Shown here: positions 1 through 7,955 of the stretch, in pieces
How the letters are laid out: the number at the start of each line of letters is the position of its first letter
Position numbering within the stretch: position 1 is the first letter of the stretch
Source: Selenomonadaceae bacterium
GTDB taxonomy: Bacteria; Bacillota; Negativicutes; Selenomonadales; Selenomonadaceae
Length of the DNA stretch: 64,000 nt
Assembly (NCBI GenBank): GCA_017554235.1
Contig: JAFZIV010000008.1
Span: 1 to 64,000, forward strand
Reading direction: 5' to 3'
Translations under genes and position numbers: made by a program
The notes under the pieces: generated by a model
Told to the model about the DNA's origin: nothing
Databases searched by the model: none
The model's input: the letters and a program-made list of their open reading frames with translations, nothing else

Positions 1-11
1 CCATCAGGATT

Positions 12-137
12 CTACTCCGTAGTTAGCAGGACTGTTTCAACCTGCACTGGCCCTTTTCCTGTCATTCCGGCTGCTTTAAAGTTAGCACAAACTGGCTCAA
101 TGGCTATTTTATGAGCTTTCAGCATTACGCTGCACAC
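12..137 (-). CDS. small ORF (41 aa) downstream of FMN riboswitch
   Basis: A GTG-started reading frame of 41 codons lies directly behind the riboswitch-controlled terminator. GAAGGTG sits seven bases before the GTG, which is a fair ribosome binding site. The peptide starts MCSVMLKAHKIAIEPVCANF and ends at TAG. I do not recognise it. Its codons (CTG, GTC, GCC) are richer in G and C than those of neighbouring genes. It may be a real small protein, a leader peptide, or chance coding before the true target of the riboswitch, which would lie left of the window. Known targets of this riboswitch class are riboflavin synthesis genes and RibU transporters; this peptide is neither. Confidence 0.3.
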   Translation of the reverse strand: MCSVMLKAHKIAIEPVCANFKAAGMTGKGPVQVETVLLTTE

Positions 138-198
138 AATTTTACACCTTCGTCTACATTTTTATATATTTTGATTAACTGTTAATAACTCACTAATC

Positions 199-227
199 GA
201 AAAAGCCCTAAGCATAACGCTCAGGGC
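199..227 (-). terminator. riboswitch expression-platform terminator
   Basis: On the minus strand GCCCT and AGGGC form a stem around a 13-base loop, followed by TTTTT. It lies just 3' of the FMN aptamer, where the conditional terminator of the switch is expected. Confidence 0.7.
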
Positions 228-254
228 AATTAATTTTTTCTAAGTCAGTGTGCA

Positions 255-356
255 AAACTTTTCCCTTCCGGACTCTAACCGTCGGTTTCGGAATTGCACC
301 GAATCAACTAAAAAGCTCGCGGACTTTACCGCCGGTGAGGAATTTCACCTCGCCCC
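255..356 (-). promoter_or_regulatory. FMN riboswitch (RFN element)
   Basis: Read on the minus strand, the segment contains the hallmark RFN blocks in order: GGGGCGAGGTGAAATTCC, ACCGGCGGTAAAGTCCGCGA, GATTCGGTGCAATTCCG and AACCGACGGTTAGAGTCCGG. These are the conserved cores of the six-stem FMN aptamer. A sigma-A-type promoter precedes it and an intrinsic terminator follows, so it should reduce transcription leftwards when FMN is plentiful. The regulated gene is mostly or wholly outside the window. Confidence 0.95.
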
Positions 357-373
357 AAGAATTTTACAATGGA

Positions 374-402
374 AGAATATCACGCTTATTAATTTTTGTC
401 AA
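374..402 (-). promoter_or_regulatory. promoter of the FMN riboswitch transcript
   Basis: Minus-strand TTGACA and TATTCT hexamers are separated by 17 bases, about 15 bases before the aptamer begins. Position and spacing fit a housekeeping sigma factor. Confidence 0.7.
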
Positions 403-404
403 AC

Positions 405-438
405 TAAAAAAGTTCCCGCCGCATTTCGACAGGGAACT
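405..438 (-). terminator. terminator of flgE
   Basis: On the minus strand, AGTTCCC and GGGAACT form a perfect 7-bp stem followed by TTTTTT, starting six bases after the flgE stop codon. Confidence 0.85.
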
Positions 439-443
439 ATTAA

Positions 444-2267
444 CTATCTCTTCATATTTACGATTGTTTCAAGCATTTCATCGCCGACAGTAATAACTTT
501 GGAGTTGGATTGGAAACCGCGTTGCGTTACGATCATATCAACCAATTCAGCTGACAGTTCAACGTTAGACATTTCCAAAGCAGAAGGAGTGAACGCAAAG
601 CCGAAGTCACCAACCGTACCAACACGCGCCGCGCCCGAGTTATTTGACTCTTTGTAAAGGCTTGTACCTTGCTTATTGAGACCTGCCGAGTTTATGAACT
701 GTGCGACCGCTATCTGCGCCTCCGTCTGAATTATGCCGTTTGTATAAGTTCCGCTAATTACGCCGTTTACGTCGATTGCAATACTATTCAAAATACCCAA
801 AGAATTTCCGTCCGTCGTGGGATAAACCGTATTGCTACCGGAATATTGTGTAATGTCATTAAAGGAAACAGCTACAGTTGTAGGCTGTGCGCCGTTACCG
901 TTATCATAATCCAGATATAAACTTCCGCCACTTGTCAATGCTGTATCAATTGCACCCAATGAAGTGAACGTAACATTTGACAATTTTGTACTGGTTTCAC
1001 CAGTTGTAGCATCTTCTTGACGATTCAAATAAACATTTGTACTTGTTCCGTCATCTTCTGTAATTGCTACCACTGTTTGATAACCTTTTTGGCTTACGGT
1101 AGGAGCAATGTAGGTACGCCACTCATTTTCGCCCGCCTTATCCATAAGCAAAGTAACGGAGTGCATATTACCTTCGGCATCGTAAACAGTCGACACCGTT
1201 GTAACAGGCACACTATGCCCTATCTCGTAAAAACCGCTTGATACTTTTAATGATGAACCGTCACTCAAAGTTAAAGTAGCCGCAATGACGTTTGAGCCGT
1301 CAACATTTACGGACTGCGTTGTTAATGTAGTGGAGTCGCCCGAACCTTCAGAGCCATCGCCAGGGTCATAAATGGTAAATGATCCGCTCGTAAAATTATA
1401 AGTGGCAGTATCACTTCCGAAAGTTCCGCTAGCCTCAGCTCCGTGAACAGAAGTCATTTCAAATCCAACACTTGCAACCGTTTTTGTTACGAGAGTAGTG
1501 CCATCTTCAGATAAAACTTTTCGGTTCTGTCCTACCCTGACGGTTTTACCTGCCATAGTTTCCGTAGTATCAGTATCGCCTTCAGAGTAATCTATAGATT
1601 GTGCCGTAATTGTGTCCGTTGTGCCGTCGGTATAAGTTACATGCATTTCATTAAGTTGTTGATCATTGGCAACGGCTTTGGAATCGCCGGAGGGGTCGCC
1701 TGTGTATGTAATGCTTGTAATTGTCAGCGCACCTGCGTTAAGGTTACCTGCGTAATCCAAATTTGTAGTTGCAGTAGCCGGCATAGTTTTACCTGATTTG
1801 ACGACAATATTTTCGGGTACGCCGCTGGTTGTCAATGTACCGTCAATAGCGTTCCAACCTTGCACATAGTAACCGCTACCGGGCAAGACGTAGTTACCGT
1901 TTGCGTCGAACTCAAATGCACCGTCACGAGTATAATATTTGTCAGTGCCTTTGCTAAGAATCATAAATCCGTTACCTGAAAGTGCAACGTCGGTATTTTT
2001 ACCGGTCGCCTGCGCGGAACCGTCATTCATAATCATATCGATACTTGATACAGCTTCACCTAAACCGATTTGTCGAGGATTAGTACCGCCAGTAGTGGCA
2101 GAAGGTCTTGACGCATTATAACTTGTTTGCGAAAGCATATCAGAAAAAGTAACACGGCTTGACTTAAAACCGATTGTGTTAATGTTGGAAATGTTGTTGC
2201 CTATAACGTCCATTCGCGTTTGGTGTGACTTAATGCCGGAAACGCCGGAGTACAGGGAACGCATCAT
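444..2267 (-). CDS. flgE: flagellar hook protein FlgE
   Basis: The 607-residue product is the subunit of the flagellar hook, the flexible joint between basal body and filament, exported by the flagellar type III system. The N-terminus MMRSLYSGVSGIKSHQ followed by MDVIGNNISNINTIGFK is the rod/hook signature. The C-terminus (ALEMSNVELSAELVDMI) is the conserved coiled part that packs in the hook core. The length is well above the roughly 400 residues of enteric FlgE, the extra being Thr/Gly/Ser-rich surface sequence around residues 140-450. No other flagellar gene lies nearby, so it is transcribed alone and ends at its own terminator. GAGAGTGA precedes the start by six bases. Confidence 0.95.
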   Translation of the reverse strand: MMRSLYSGVSGIKSHQTRMDVIGNNISNINTIGFKSSRVTFSDMLSQTSYNASRPSATTGGTNPRQIGLGEAVSSIDMIMNDGSAQATGKNTDVALSGNGFMILSKGTDKYYTRDGAFEFDANGNYVLPGSGYYVQGWNAIDGTLTTSGVPENIVVKSGKTMPATATTNLDYAGNLNAGALTITSITYTGDPSGDSKAVANDQQLNEMHVTYTDGTTDTITAQSIDYSEGDTDTTETMAGKTVRVGQNRKVLSEDGTTLVTKTVASVGFEMTSVHGAEASGTFGSDTATYNFTSGSFTIYDPGDGSEGSGDSTTLTTQSVNVDGSNVIAATLTLSDGSSLKVSSGFYEIGHSVPVTTVSTVYDAEGNMHSVTLLMDKAGENEWRTYIAPTVSQKGYQTVVAITEDDGTSTNVYLNRQEDATTGETSTKLSNVTFTSLGAIDTALTSGGSLYLDYDNGNGAQPTTVAVSFNDITQYSGSNTVYPTTDGNSLGILNSIAIDVNGVISGTYTNGIIQTEAQIAVAQFINSAGLNKQGTSLYKESNNSGAARVGTVGDFGFAFTPSALEMSNVELSAELVDMIVTQRGFQSNSKVITVGDEMLETIVNMKR

Positions 2268-2530
2268 AGTAAATCACTCTCTTTCTTATATTTAGGCAAC
2301 TTGTCGAGGTTTAACCTTCATGACGTTCCTTGTCAATCAAGTGCCGACATTCCTTTAAAAAATTTTTTCGATAATTATATTTTTCGGTATCTGAACCGTT
2401 AATCTTAAATTTACTTTGTATTATATCGAAAATTGATATTTACAACTTAAGAAAAATTTTCCGCGCAGATTTAAAAAATTTTATCAACAGAAAAATTTCC
2501 TTCTAAACGGAATTAGGGACTAAAGAAAAA

Positions 2531-2553
2531 ATCCTCTAGCCCCTAATCCCTGA
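2531..2553. repeat. heptamer repeat, ATTAGGG type
   Basis: On the minus strand three consecutive 7-mers (AGGGATT, AGGGGCT, AGAGGAT) lie immediately after the RNase P RNA. They belong to the dispersed heptamer family of this window. ATTAGGG at 2512-2518 can pair with part of it. Confidence 0.5.
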
Positions 2554-2555
2554 AG

Positions 2556-2945
2556 TTGCAGGCAGTCGATAAGCCGGATTCTGTATGTGACAATCATTTA
2601 TCTGGATTGGACGTTACCGCCCAACTCAAGCAGCTTACCCGAAAGGTCCGCGAGCAACATCAACCCTTTCCTATTCAGCTTTGCTCCGCGTGAGGTTTAT
2701 CAGACGAAACGATTACCCGTTCGCCGGTGCGCTCTTACCACACCTTTTCACCCTTGCCGATTTATACACGGCGGTTTACTTTTCTGTGACACTGTCTTCA
2801 AGATTACTCTCACCGGGCGTTACCCGGCACGCCGCTCTATGGAGTCCGGACTTTCCTCGTAAATCAACTTTTAGCCGGTAGCTTGTAGAAAAACTATTCA
2901 CTATCAACTAATCACTAAATTTCCGCGATTGTCTCAACTGCCTGC
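2556..2945 (-). ncRNA. rnpB: RNase P RNA, bacterial class A
   Basis: This is the catalytic RNA of RNase P, which trims the 5' leader of tRNA precursors. The minus strand carries the universal block GAGGAAAGTCCGGACTCC (around 2850), then GGGTAACGCCCGGTGAG, an AAACC/GCGGAGCAAAGCT segment, and a 3' end with CAGATAAATGATTG and CATACAGAATCCGGCTTA. GCAGGCAGT at the 5' end pairs with ACTGCCTGC at the 3' end as helix P1. A consensus promoter lies just upstream. The region between P1/P2 and the first conserved block contains an unusual run of heptamer repeats. Confidence 0.96.
2890..2919. repeat. heptamer repeat inside rnpB (P3 region)
   Basis: The minus strand reads TAGTGAT, TAGTTGA, TAGTGAA, TAGT in 7-base register. 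The same degenerate heptamers occur between protein genes elsewhere in the window. Here they lie inside the RNA, 5' of the GAGGAAAGTCCGG core, where helix P3 is expected. Confidence 0.7.
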
Positions 2946-2951
2946 ACAGAA

Positions 2952-2980
2952 ATTTTATCACTTGAAAGTTTGTCTGTCAA
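2952..2980 (-). promoter_or_regulatory. rnpB promoter
   Basis: TTGACA and TAAAAT on the minus strand are separated by 17 bases. The -10 hexamer ends seven bases from the P1 helix, so the RNA starts at or next to its mature 5' end. Confidence 0.85.
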
Positions 2981-3053
2981 AAAAAATTTTTTATGTCATC
3001 TGAAAAATTTATGGATATTTTTTAATTTTATAATGGTGTTTAAAAATTTTTTG

Positions 3054-3062
3054 TGCTATACT
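3054..3062 (+). promoter_or_regulatory. extended -10 promoter for the 3.1-6.1 kb genes
   Basis: TGCTATACT is an extended -10 element (TGn plus TATACT). The -35 region is poor (TTTAAA), as is usual for extended -10 promoters. It lies about 35 bases before the first gene of the group. Confidence 0.55.
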
Positions 3063-3095
3063 ATTTGCGGAAAAATTTTATGACGGAGGATTAGA

Positions 3096-3485
3096 ATGCA
3101 TAGATACGTAAAAATTTTTTTCAGCGTAATTTTTACTACGATAATTTTTTTCAGCTTTGCAAAATGTTCTGCGGAAGATTTGAGATTTATTGACGCAAAT
3201 GGTGATACGGGCTATTATGTAGACGCAAGTACAATTCGCGTTGAAAGTGACAGCGTTTTTTACGTTGACTTTGATATTATTCGAGCCGGTATTAATCAAA
3301 TGGAAGTTATAAATTTGCGGATAAATCATTGGGAAAAAATTTATCAAGTAATGTCTATCAAAACTTTATCCTATGATGAACGGACGGAATTAAAATCAGA
3401 CGATAATTACAGGCATCCTTCGTCATACGCCGAAAAATCTTTAATAGGTGATATTGTTCGATTTGTGCTGACAGGGTCACTTTAA
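3096..3485 (+). CDS. small secreted protein, adhesin-E-like fold candidate
   Basis: A 129-residue protein with a signal peptide (hydrophobic residues 8-22, likely cleavage after CSA). The mature part carries a motif of the form DxxGxxYYVDxSTIRVExD, also present in the two small secreted proteins at 62.6-63.5 kb (GNEYFIDTLSVHVEEQ and GNEYFLDTESVSLYKH). The pattern recalls Haemophilus surface-adhesin protein E family domains, but I cannot confirm membership. GGAGGA lies seven bases before the ATG. It is the first gene of a short run leading to lptD, which suggests an envelope role. Function unknown. Confidence 0.75.
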   Translation: MHRYVKIFFSVIFTTIIFFSFAKCSAEDLRFIDANGDTGYYVDASTIRVESDSVFYVDFDIIRAGINQMEVINLRINHWEKIYQVMSIKTLSYDERTELKSDDNYRHPSSYAEKSLIGDIVRFVLTGSL

Positions 3486-3499
3486 ATTGGAGGATTAAA

Positions 3500-4471
3500 A
3501 TGAAATATAAAATTTTTTTCTGCGCAGTATTGGCAATAATTTTTTCAATGTCAAGTGTAACTTTTGCCGCGAGTTCTGCATATGAATTGCTTTCAAGAAT
3601 TGAGCGCGATACTTACGGAGTAGAGCGTGAGGGAGCAATTTTGCAACGTATAAATCGTCTTGAAAAAGATTATTCAGGAAGAAATCTTCAAGAAGATATG
3701 AATACACGCATTGAAGCACTTTACACGATTATTTACGATAATTCTGCGACGCCCGGTGTTATGGCGAAAATTAATGCTCTGGAGTGGAATATTGCGCACG
3801 AAGTTAAAATCGGCGGCATTAAAGAAAGAATTGGAAATCTTGAAAAAACTTTGCTTGGAGAGGAGAATGACGGCACAATTAATGACAGACTCCACGAATT
3901 GGTTAAAATGTCTTTTAGCAGTGAAGATATTCCAATGTACGAAATTCAACTGCCCGCAGATACTCTCATAAAAATTTCTCTTGTCGATGGCGTTGGAACA
4001 CGTACCGCGCAGGTTGGTGACGCTGTAAGATTTAGAGTTGCGGAAGACGTGATAGTCGGCGGCAATTTAGTTTTTGCAAAAGGTCTTTACGGCGTCGGTG
4101 TCGTTGATACTGTTAAGAAACCTAATGGCTGGGGTAGTAACGGTAAGCTTAATATCAATTTTTACAAAGTAAATTGTATGGACGGACAAGAAATTGACAC
4201 TTGCGTTGATTATGCAGCTATGGAAATTATGGCAGAGAAAAAAATGGTATTGGGTGCGGCAATCGTCGGAATGGATTTAAATGACGATTGGAACCGAGTT
4301 TTGGTTCATGGAAAAAATCTTGAGGCTCCCGCCGGTACTGAACTTTATATTCAGATAAAAAATAACGTTGCTGTTTACGCGTTGAAAGGCGGGCGCGGTT
4401 CGCTGACAATAAACGATACTACTTATGATGTTGATGACGATGACGATTTTTTATTTAAAGAAAATGAATGA
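3500..4471 (+). CDS. secreted protein with N-terminal heptad/repeat region
   Basis: A 323-residue protein with a signal peptide (residues 1-24, cleavage near TFAAS). Residues about 28-130 contain several copies of a unit like RIxxLExxxYG or RIGNLEKTLLG, predicted helical and possibly coiled-coil. Residues about 145-295 look beta-rich (LPADTLIKISLVDGVGTRTAQVGDAVRFRVAEDV is a region of alternating strands), followed by an acidic tail (DVDDDDDFLFKENE). GGAGG precedes the start; the stop lies 12 bases before lptD, so the two are probably co-transcribed. I do not recognise a named family. An outer-membrane or periplasmic role is an inference from the neighbours. Confidence 0.75.
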   Translation: MKYKIFFCAVLAIIFSMSSVTFAASSAYELLSRIERDTYGVEREGAILQRINRLEKDYSGRNLQEDMNTRIEALYTIIYDNSATPGVMAKINALEWNIAHEVKIGGIKERIGNLEKTLLGEENDGTINDRLHELVKMSFSSEDIPMYEIQLPADTLIKISLVDGVGTRTAQVGDAVRFRVAEDVIVGGNLVFAKGLYGVGVVDTVKKPNGWGSNGKLNINFYKVNCMDGQEIDTCVDYAAMEIMAEKKMVLGAAIVGMDLNDDWNRVLVHGKNLEAPAGTELYIQIKNNVAVYALKGGRGSLTINDTTYDVDDDDDFLFKENE

Positions 4472-4483
4472 GTTGGTAAGTTG

Positions 4484-6079
4484 ATGTTCAAAAAGTTTAT
4501 ACGAAATTTTTCAAGGAAGTTTAACGGACGGAAAATTATTCCTACATTGCCTGCCGTTTTAGTTTTGGGATTGAGTTTTACGGCTGTAGAAATTCCGAAG
4601 GCGTATGCAATTTATCAATCCAGCTCCGATACCAACACGGAAATTTTTGACTACATAGAAAATCGCCGCCGTGAACGTCGCGAAAATCAGTTGACTGAAG
4701 AGCAGGAAAAATTACTTGCCGACATTGAAGAAAAGAAAAGTGAATTGCCGCATGAAATTGAAGAAGGAAAATATCCTGTTGCATTTGAAGGCGATGATTT
4801 AGTTTACAATGCGGCGACCGGTGAATTTGTAGCGACCGGCAAAGTTGATGTAATTCAGCTTGAAGGTTATCGCTTTCAAAGTGATGAAGTTCGCGGCAAT
4901 ATTAAGGAAGAAGAAGTTCGCATTGAGGACAAAGGGCATATGATACAACTTACGCCAAGTGCTCCTCGAGTAACTTTGGACGGTTACAACATGATTTATA
5001 ATTACGGAAAAAAAGTTGGAACTGCCGATTATGCGAAGGGAAGATTTGGCGAATATTATATTTCTGGCAAGCGTTTTGAATTTTACCCTGACCATATTGT
5101 TGTTTACGAAGCTACTCAAACTAAATGCGGCGCACATATTCCCGATTACCATTTAAGCGCGGATAGAATGGAAATTTGGCCCGAACAAATTATCCGTATG
5201 TACGGTATCAAGTTGTGGATTAAAAATAATCTTGTCGGCACGCGCGGTTATATGGAGAGAAAGATTGAAGAAACTGAAACTCCGTATTTCCCGCATATAG
5301 GTTACGATAAAGATCAAGGCTTTTACATTACAGATGAATTTGTATTTCCGATTATTGACAATTTGATTGGTGTAATTAATGCTCACGTCAACACTAAGCA
5401 AGGTGTTCGTAGCAGTGCGGAACTGCGTTATTTCAACAGAGATTTTGATGCCAAACTTTTATATGGCTACTACTACGACAGTAATGGTAAGTGGATAAAA
5501 AAAACACCGTCGCTTTACACGAAGTACATGAAACATTTTGAACATATGCCGATAACTTATACAATTCAGTATGAAGTTGGTAATTGGCGCAACAATAACC
5601 TTTCCAGTACGCACCACGCATTTTCGGTTGGATTGTCTCACGATCCTATTACTATTGACAATAAATATATGTTATTTTTGAGTACCAGCTATACTTTGAC
5701 ACATGATGATGTTGACGATGATTTGAACATTGGCGATACAACGGTGAATGGTATGAACTATGATATTAAGTTGGCGCGTGAATTTGATGACAGATTTGCC
5801 GCCTTCGTAGGATATAATTACACCAAAAATAATTCAAAAAATTCCTTGTATGAATACGATAACCCCGACAGTTATTCCAGTAAATTTTTGGCGGGAATGA
5901 GTTATCGATTGACGGACAAAGACAGATTTGTTGTCGGTTTAAAGTACAGCACAGAAACCCGTAAATTTGAAGACATAGATTATTATTGGTATCGTGACTT
6001 GCATTGCTCGACGGCGATTTTGCGTTGGAGGGCAAAGCGTAAAAAATTTGAGTTCCATTGGCAATTTACCCCATGGTAA
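4484..6079 (+). CDS. lptD: LptD/OstA-type LPS-assembly outer membrane protein
   Basis: LptD inserts lipopolysaccharide into the outer leaflet of the outer membrane. After a signal-anchor-like segment (residues about 18-43, ending AYA) comes a charged linker, then an OstA/LptA-like beta-jellyroll (about 95-250: YNAATGEFVATGKVDV, YRFQSDEVRG, DGYNMIYNYG) and a C-terminal region of alternating aromatic strands ending in a short barrel-like sequence. The protein is about 530 residues, clearly shorter than the roughly 780 of E. coli LptD. The ATG at 4484 is preferred to the TTG three bases before it because GGTAAG ends at 4480. An OstA-domain paralogue with another role cannot be excluded. Confidence 0.75.
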   Translation: MFKKFIRNFSRKFNGRKIIPTLPAVLVLGLSFTAVEIPKAYAIYQSSSDTNTEIFDYIENRRRERRENQLTEEQEKLLADIEEKKSELPHEIEEGKYPVAFEGDDLVYNAATGEFVATGKVDVIQLEGYRFQSDEVRGNIKEEEVRIEDKGHMIQLTPSAPRVTLDGYNMIYNYGKKVGTADYAKGRFGEYYISGKRFEFYPDHIVVYEATQTKCGAHIPDYHLSADRMEIWPEQIIRMYGIKLWIKNNLVGTRGYMERKIEETETPYFPHIGYDKDQGFYITDEFVFPIIDNLIGVINAHVNTKQGVRSSAELRYFNRDFDAKLLYGYYYDSNGKWIKKTPSLYTKYMKHFEHMPITYTIQYEVGNWRNNNLSSTHHAFSVGLSHDPITIDNKYMLFLSTSYTLTHDDVDDDLNIGDTTVNGMNYDIKLAREFDDRFAAFVGYNYTKNNSKNSLYEYDNPDSYSSKFLAGMSYRLTDKDRFVVGLKYSTETRKFEDIDYYWYRDLHCSTAILRWRAKRKKFEFHWQFTPW

Positions 6080-6085
6080 AGTTTT

Positions 6086-6106
6086 AATTAAGAATTAGGA
6101 ATTAAT
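6086..6106. repeat. heptamer repeat, AATTAAG type
   Basis: Three 7-mers in register (AATTAAG, AATTAGG, AATTAAT) fill the gap between lptD and the argJ ribosome binding site. Confidence 0.5.
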
Positions 6107-6128
6107 CAAAAGGAGGATTTTTATATTT

Positions 6129-7340
6129 ATGTTTAGTGATTATCATAAGTCGGCGGGCGTTACTTACCCGCAAGGTTTTAAGGCGGCAGGTGTCCGCGCA
6201 GGTATTAAAAAAAGCGGTAACCTTGACGTTGCCGTAATTTATACGGAGAAGGAAGCCGCTGTAGCAGGAGTTTTTACTAAAAATCAAGTCGCCGCCGCGC
6301 CCATTCGTGTCAGCAAAATTGTTGTCGATACGGGAACCGCTCACGCTATCGTTGCTAATGCCGGTTGCGCTAATGCTTGCACAGGTGAACAGGGTTTGCG
6401 TAACGCTGAAAAAATGGCTGAAATTGCCGCTAAAGAATTGAATTGCCGCTCCGATGACGTAATTGTTGCGTCAACAGGAATTATCGGCGTAAATATTCCT
6501 ATGGATAAAATGGAAGCCGGTATCAAAGACGCCGTTAAAAATCTTTCGACTGAAGGCAGTGTCAACGCAGGTAATGCAATCGTTACGACTGACACTTATT
6601 CAAAATGTTTAGCGACGGAAGTTGAAATTGACGGCAAACAAGTTCGTTTCGGCGCAATCGCTAAAGGTTCAGGAATGATTCAGCCGGATATGGCAACTAT
6701 GCTTTGTTTCATCACAACCGACGCCGATATTGACCAAAAACTTTTGCAAAACGCTTTAAGCGAAATTACCGAAGTTACTTTCAATATGATTTCTATCGAC
6801 GGCGATATGAGTACTAATGATATGGTTACCGTTCTTGCTAACGGCGCGGCTGGAAATTCTAAAATTATTTCTAAAAATGCCGACTACGAAAAATTTTACT
6901 CAACTCTTGAAAAAATTTGCCGCGAACTTTCCAAAAAAATTGCCGCTGACGGTGAAGGTGCAACAAAATTTTTGACCATCAACGTAAACGGCGCGAAAAA
7001 TTTTTCAGATGCTAAACAAGTTGGTATGAGTATCGCCAAGTCTCCATTGGTTAAAACTGCATTTTTTGGCGAAGATCCTAACTGGGGACGTGTTATCTGC
7101 GCGGTTGGTTATTCCGGCGTAAAAATTAATCCTTCGTCAACTATCGTAAAATTTGGCGGAATTCCCGTTTATGCTCACAGCGTCGGCGCAACTTATGATG
7201 AATCCGCTTTGAAAAAAATTATGGCGGCTCATGATATTGTTATTGATATTGAACTTGGTTTAGGAAATTCTTCCGCTACTGTTTGGAGTTGCGATTTCAG
7301 CTACGAATATGTAAAAATTAACGGAGAATATCATACCTAA
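6129..7340 (+). CDS. argJ: bifunctional glutamate N-acetyltransferase / ornithine acetyltransferase
   Basis: ArgJ transfers acetyl from N-acetylornithine to glutamate, giving the cyclic arginine pathway, and in bifunctional forms also uses acetyl-CoA. The 403-residue chain has the autocleavage motif KGSGMIQPDMATML with the nucleophilic threonine at residue 190; the precursor splits there into alpha and beta subunits. STGIIGVNIPM (about 115-125) and FGEDPNWGRV (about 310) are typical family blocks. AGGAGG lies about ten bases before the ATG. It stands alone, without argC or argB, so the remaining arginine genes are elsewhere. Mono- or bifunctionality cannot be read from the sequence alone. Confidence 0.95.
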   Translation: MFSDYHKSAGVTYPQGFKAAGVRAGIKKSGNLDVAVIYTEKEAAVAGVFTKNQVAAAPIRVSKIVVDTGTAHAIVANAGCANACTGEQGLRNAEKMAEIAAKELNCRSDDVIVASTGIIGVNIPMDKMEAGIKDAVKNLSTEGSVNAGNAIVTTDTYSKCLATEVEIDGKQVRFGAIAKGSGMIQPDMATMLCFITTDADIDQKLLQNALSEITEVTFNMISIDGDMSTNDMVTVLANGAAGNSKIISKNADYEKFYSTLEKICRELSKKIAADGEGATKFLTINVNGAKNFSDAKQVGMSIAKSPLVKTAFFGEDPNWGRVICAVGYSGVKINPSSTIVKFGGIPVYAHSVGATYDESALKKIMAAHDIVIDIELGLGNSSATVWSCDFSYEYVKINGEYHT

Positions 7341-7350
7341 AAAAATTTTT

Positions 7351-7599
7351 TTAGTGAAAAATTTGTTCAAGACTTAAAGTGGTTTGATGAATCACTTTCT
7401 TTTTTTTTGGCTGTTTTTTATTTTTTTCTTCGTCAATAAATTCTATTCCGTCCAAAAGATTTATTACTTGTCCGCGAATCGCCGACAAATAAATTTCATA
7501 CAAATTTTTTTGTTCAGCCGCTTCCTCCTTTGAAAGTCCTTCTGTACGTTTTTTTCTTGCAAGTTCATTTATTCTTGCCAAAAGTTCAGGTGTTATCAT
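7351..7599 (-). CDS. DUF896 family protein (YnzC-like)
   Basis: An 82-residue cytoplasmic protein whose start, MITPELLARINELARKKR, followed by GLSKEEAAEQKNLYEIYL, matches the DUF896/UPF0291 family, small two-helix proteins common in Firmicutes and without a settled function. The C-terminal third is lysine-rich (KKQPKKKKVIHQ). It is convergent with argJ, ten bases apart. Confidence 0.85.
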   Translation of the reverse strand: MITPELLARINELARKKRTEGLSKEEAAEQKNLYEIYLSAIRGQVINLLDGIEFIDEEKNKKQPKKKKVIHQTTLSLEQIFH

Positions 7600-7727
7600 T
7601 TAATCCACTCCTATCAAATTTTTTCGTCAAAAAATATTTTTTCAACTGATTATTTATTTTTTCGACGTTTTTGCGATTCTTCCTTTATTTCAAAAAAATT
7701 TTAATTTTACTTTAATAATTTTTCATA

Positions 7728-7756
7728 TGGACAAATCTTAATTTAATTGCTATAAT
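7728..7756 (+). promoter_or_regulatory. tRNA-Leu promoter
   Basis: TGGACA and TATAAT separated by 17 bases, 43 bases before the mature tRNA 5' end. Confidence 0.75.
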
Positions 7757-7799
7757 TTTAACGCTTTGAAATTTAACTTTGTAGCTGATTTTTTGTGTA

Positions 7800-7884
7800 G
7801 CGGGTGTGGCGTAACTGGCAGGCGCGTTAGACTTAGAATCTAATGTCTTCGGACTTGTGGGTTCAACTCCCACCATCCGCACCA
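7800..7884 (+). tRNA. tRNA-Leu (anticodon TAG)
   Basis: Acceptor strands GCGGGTG and CATCCGC pair fully (one G-T) and CCA is encoded. The anticodon loop CTTAGAA gives TAG, reading CTA. A long variable arm (AATGTCTTCGGACTT) marks a class II tRNA, and the T arm is GTGGGTTCAACTCCCAC. A promoter and terminator frame it as a single-gene unit. Confidence 0.97.
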
Positions 7885-7907
7885 ATGTGAAATATATTTA
7901 TAAAATT

Positions 7908-7938
7908 ACCGCTCAACATTATATCGAGCGGTTTTTTT
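7908..7938 (+). terminator. tRNA-Leu terminator
   Basis: ACCGCTC and GAGCGGT form a 7-bp stem around an 11-base loop, followed by a run of T. Confidence 0.9.
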
Positions 7939-7955
7939 GTTTCTTAAATTTTTTT

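Noticed and set aside
250..657. Plus-strand open frame across the FMN riboswitch and the flgE end
   Set aside because: It is the antisense of the RFN aptamer and of flgE; no SD and no protein-like character.
1599..2121. Plus-strand frames within flgE
   Set aside because: Antisense shadows of the hook gene, Cys-rich and without SD.
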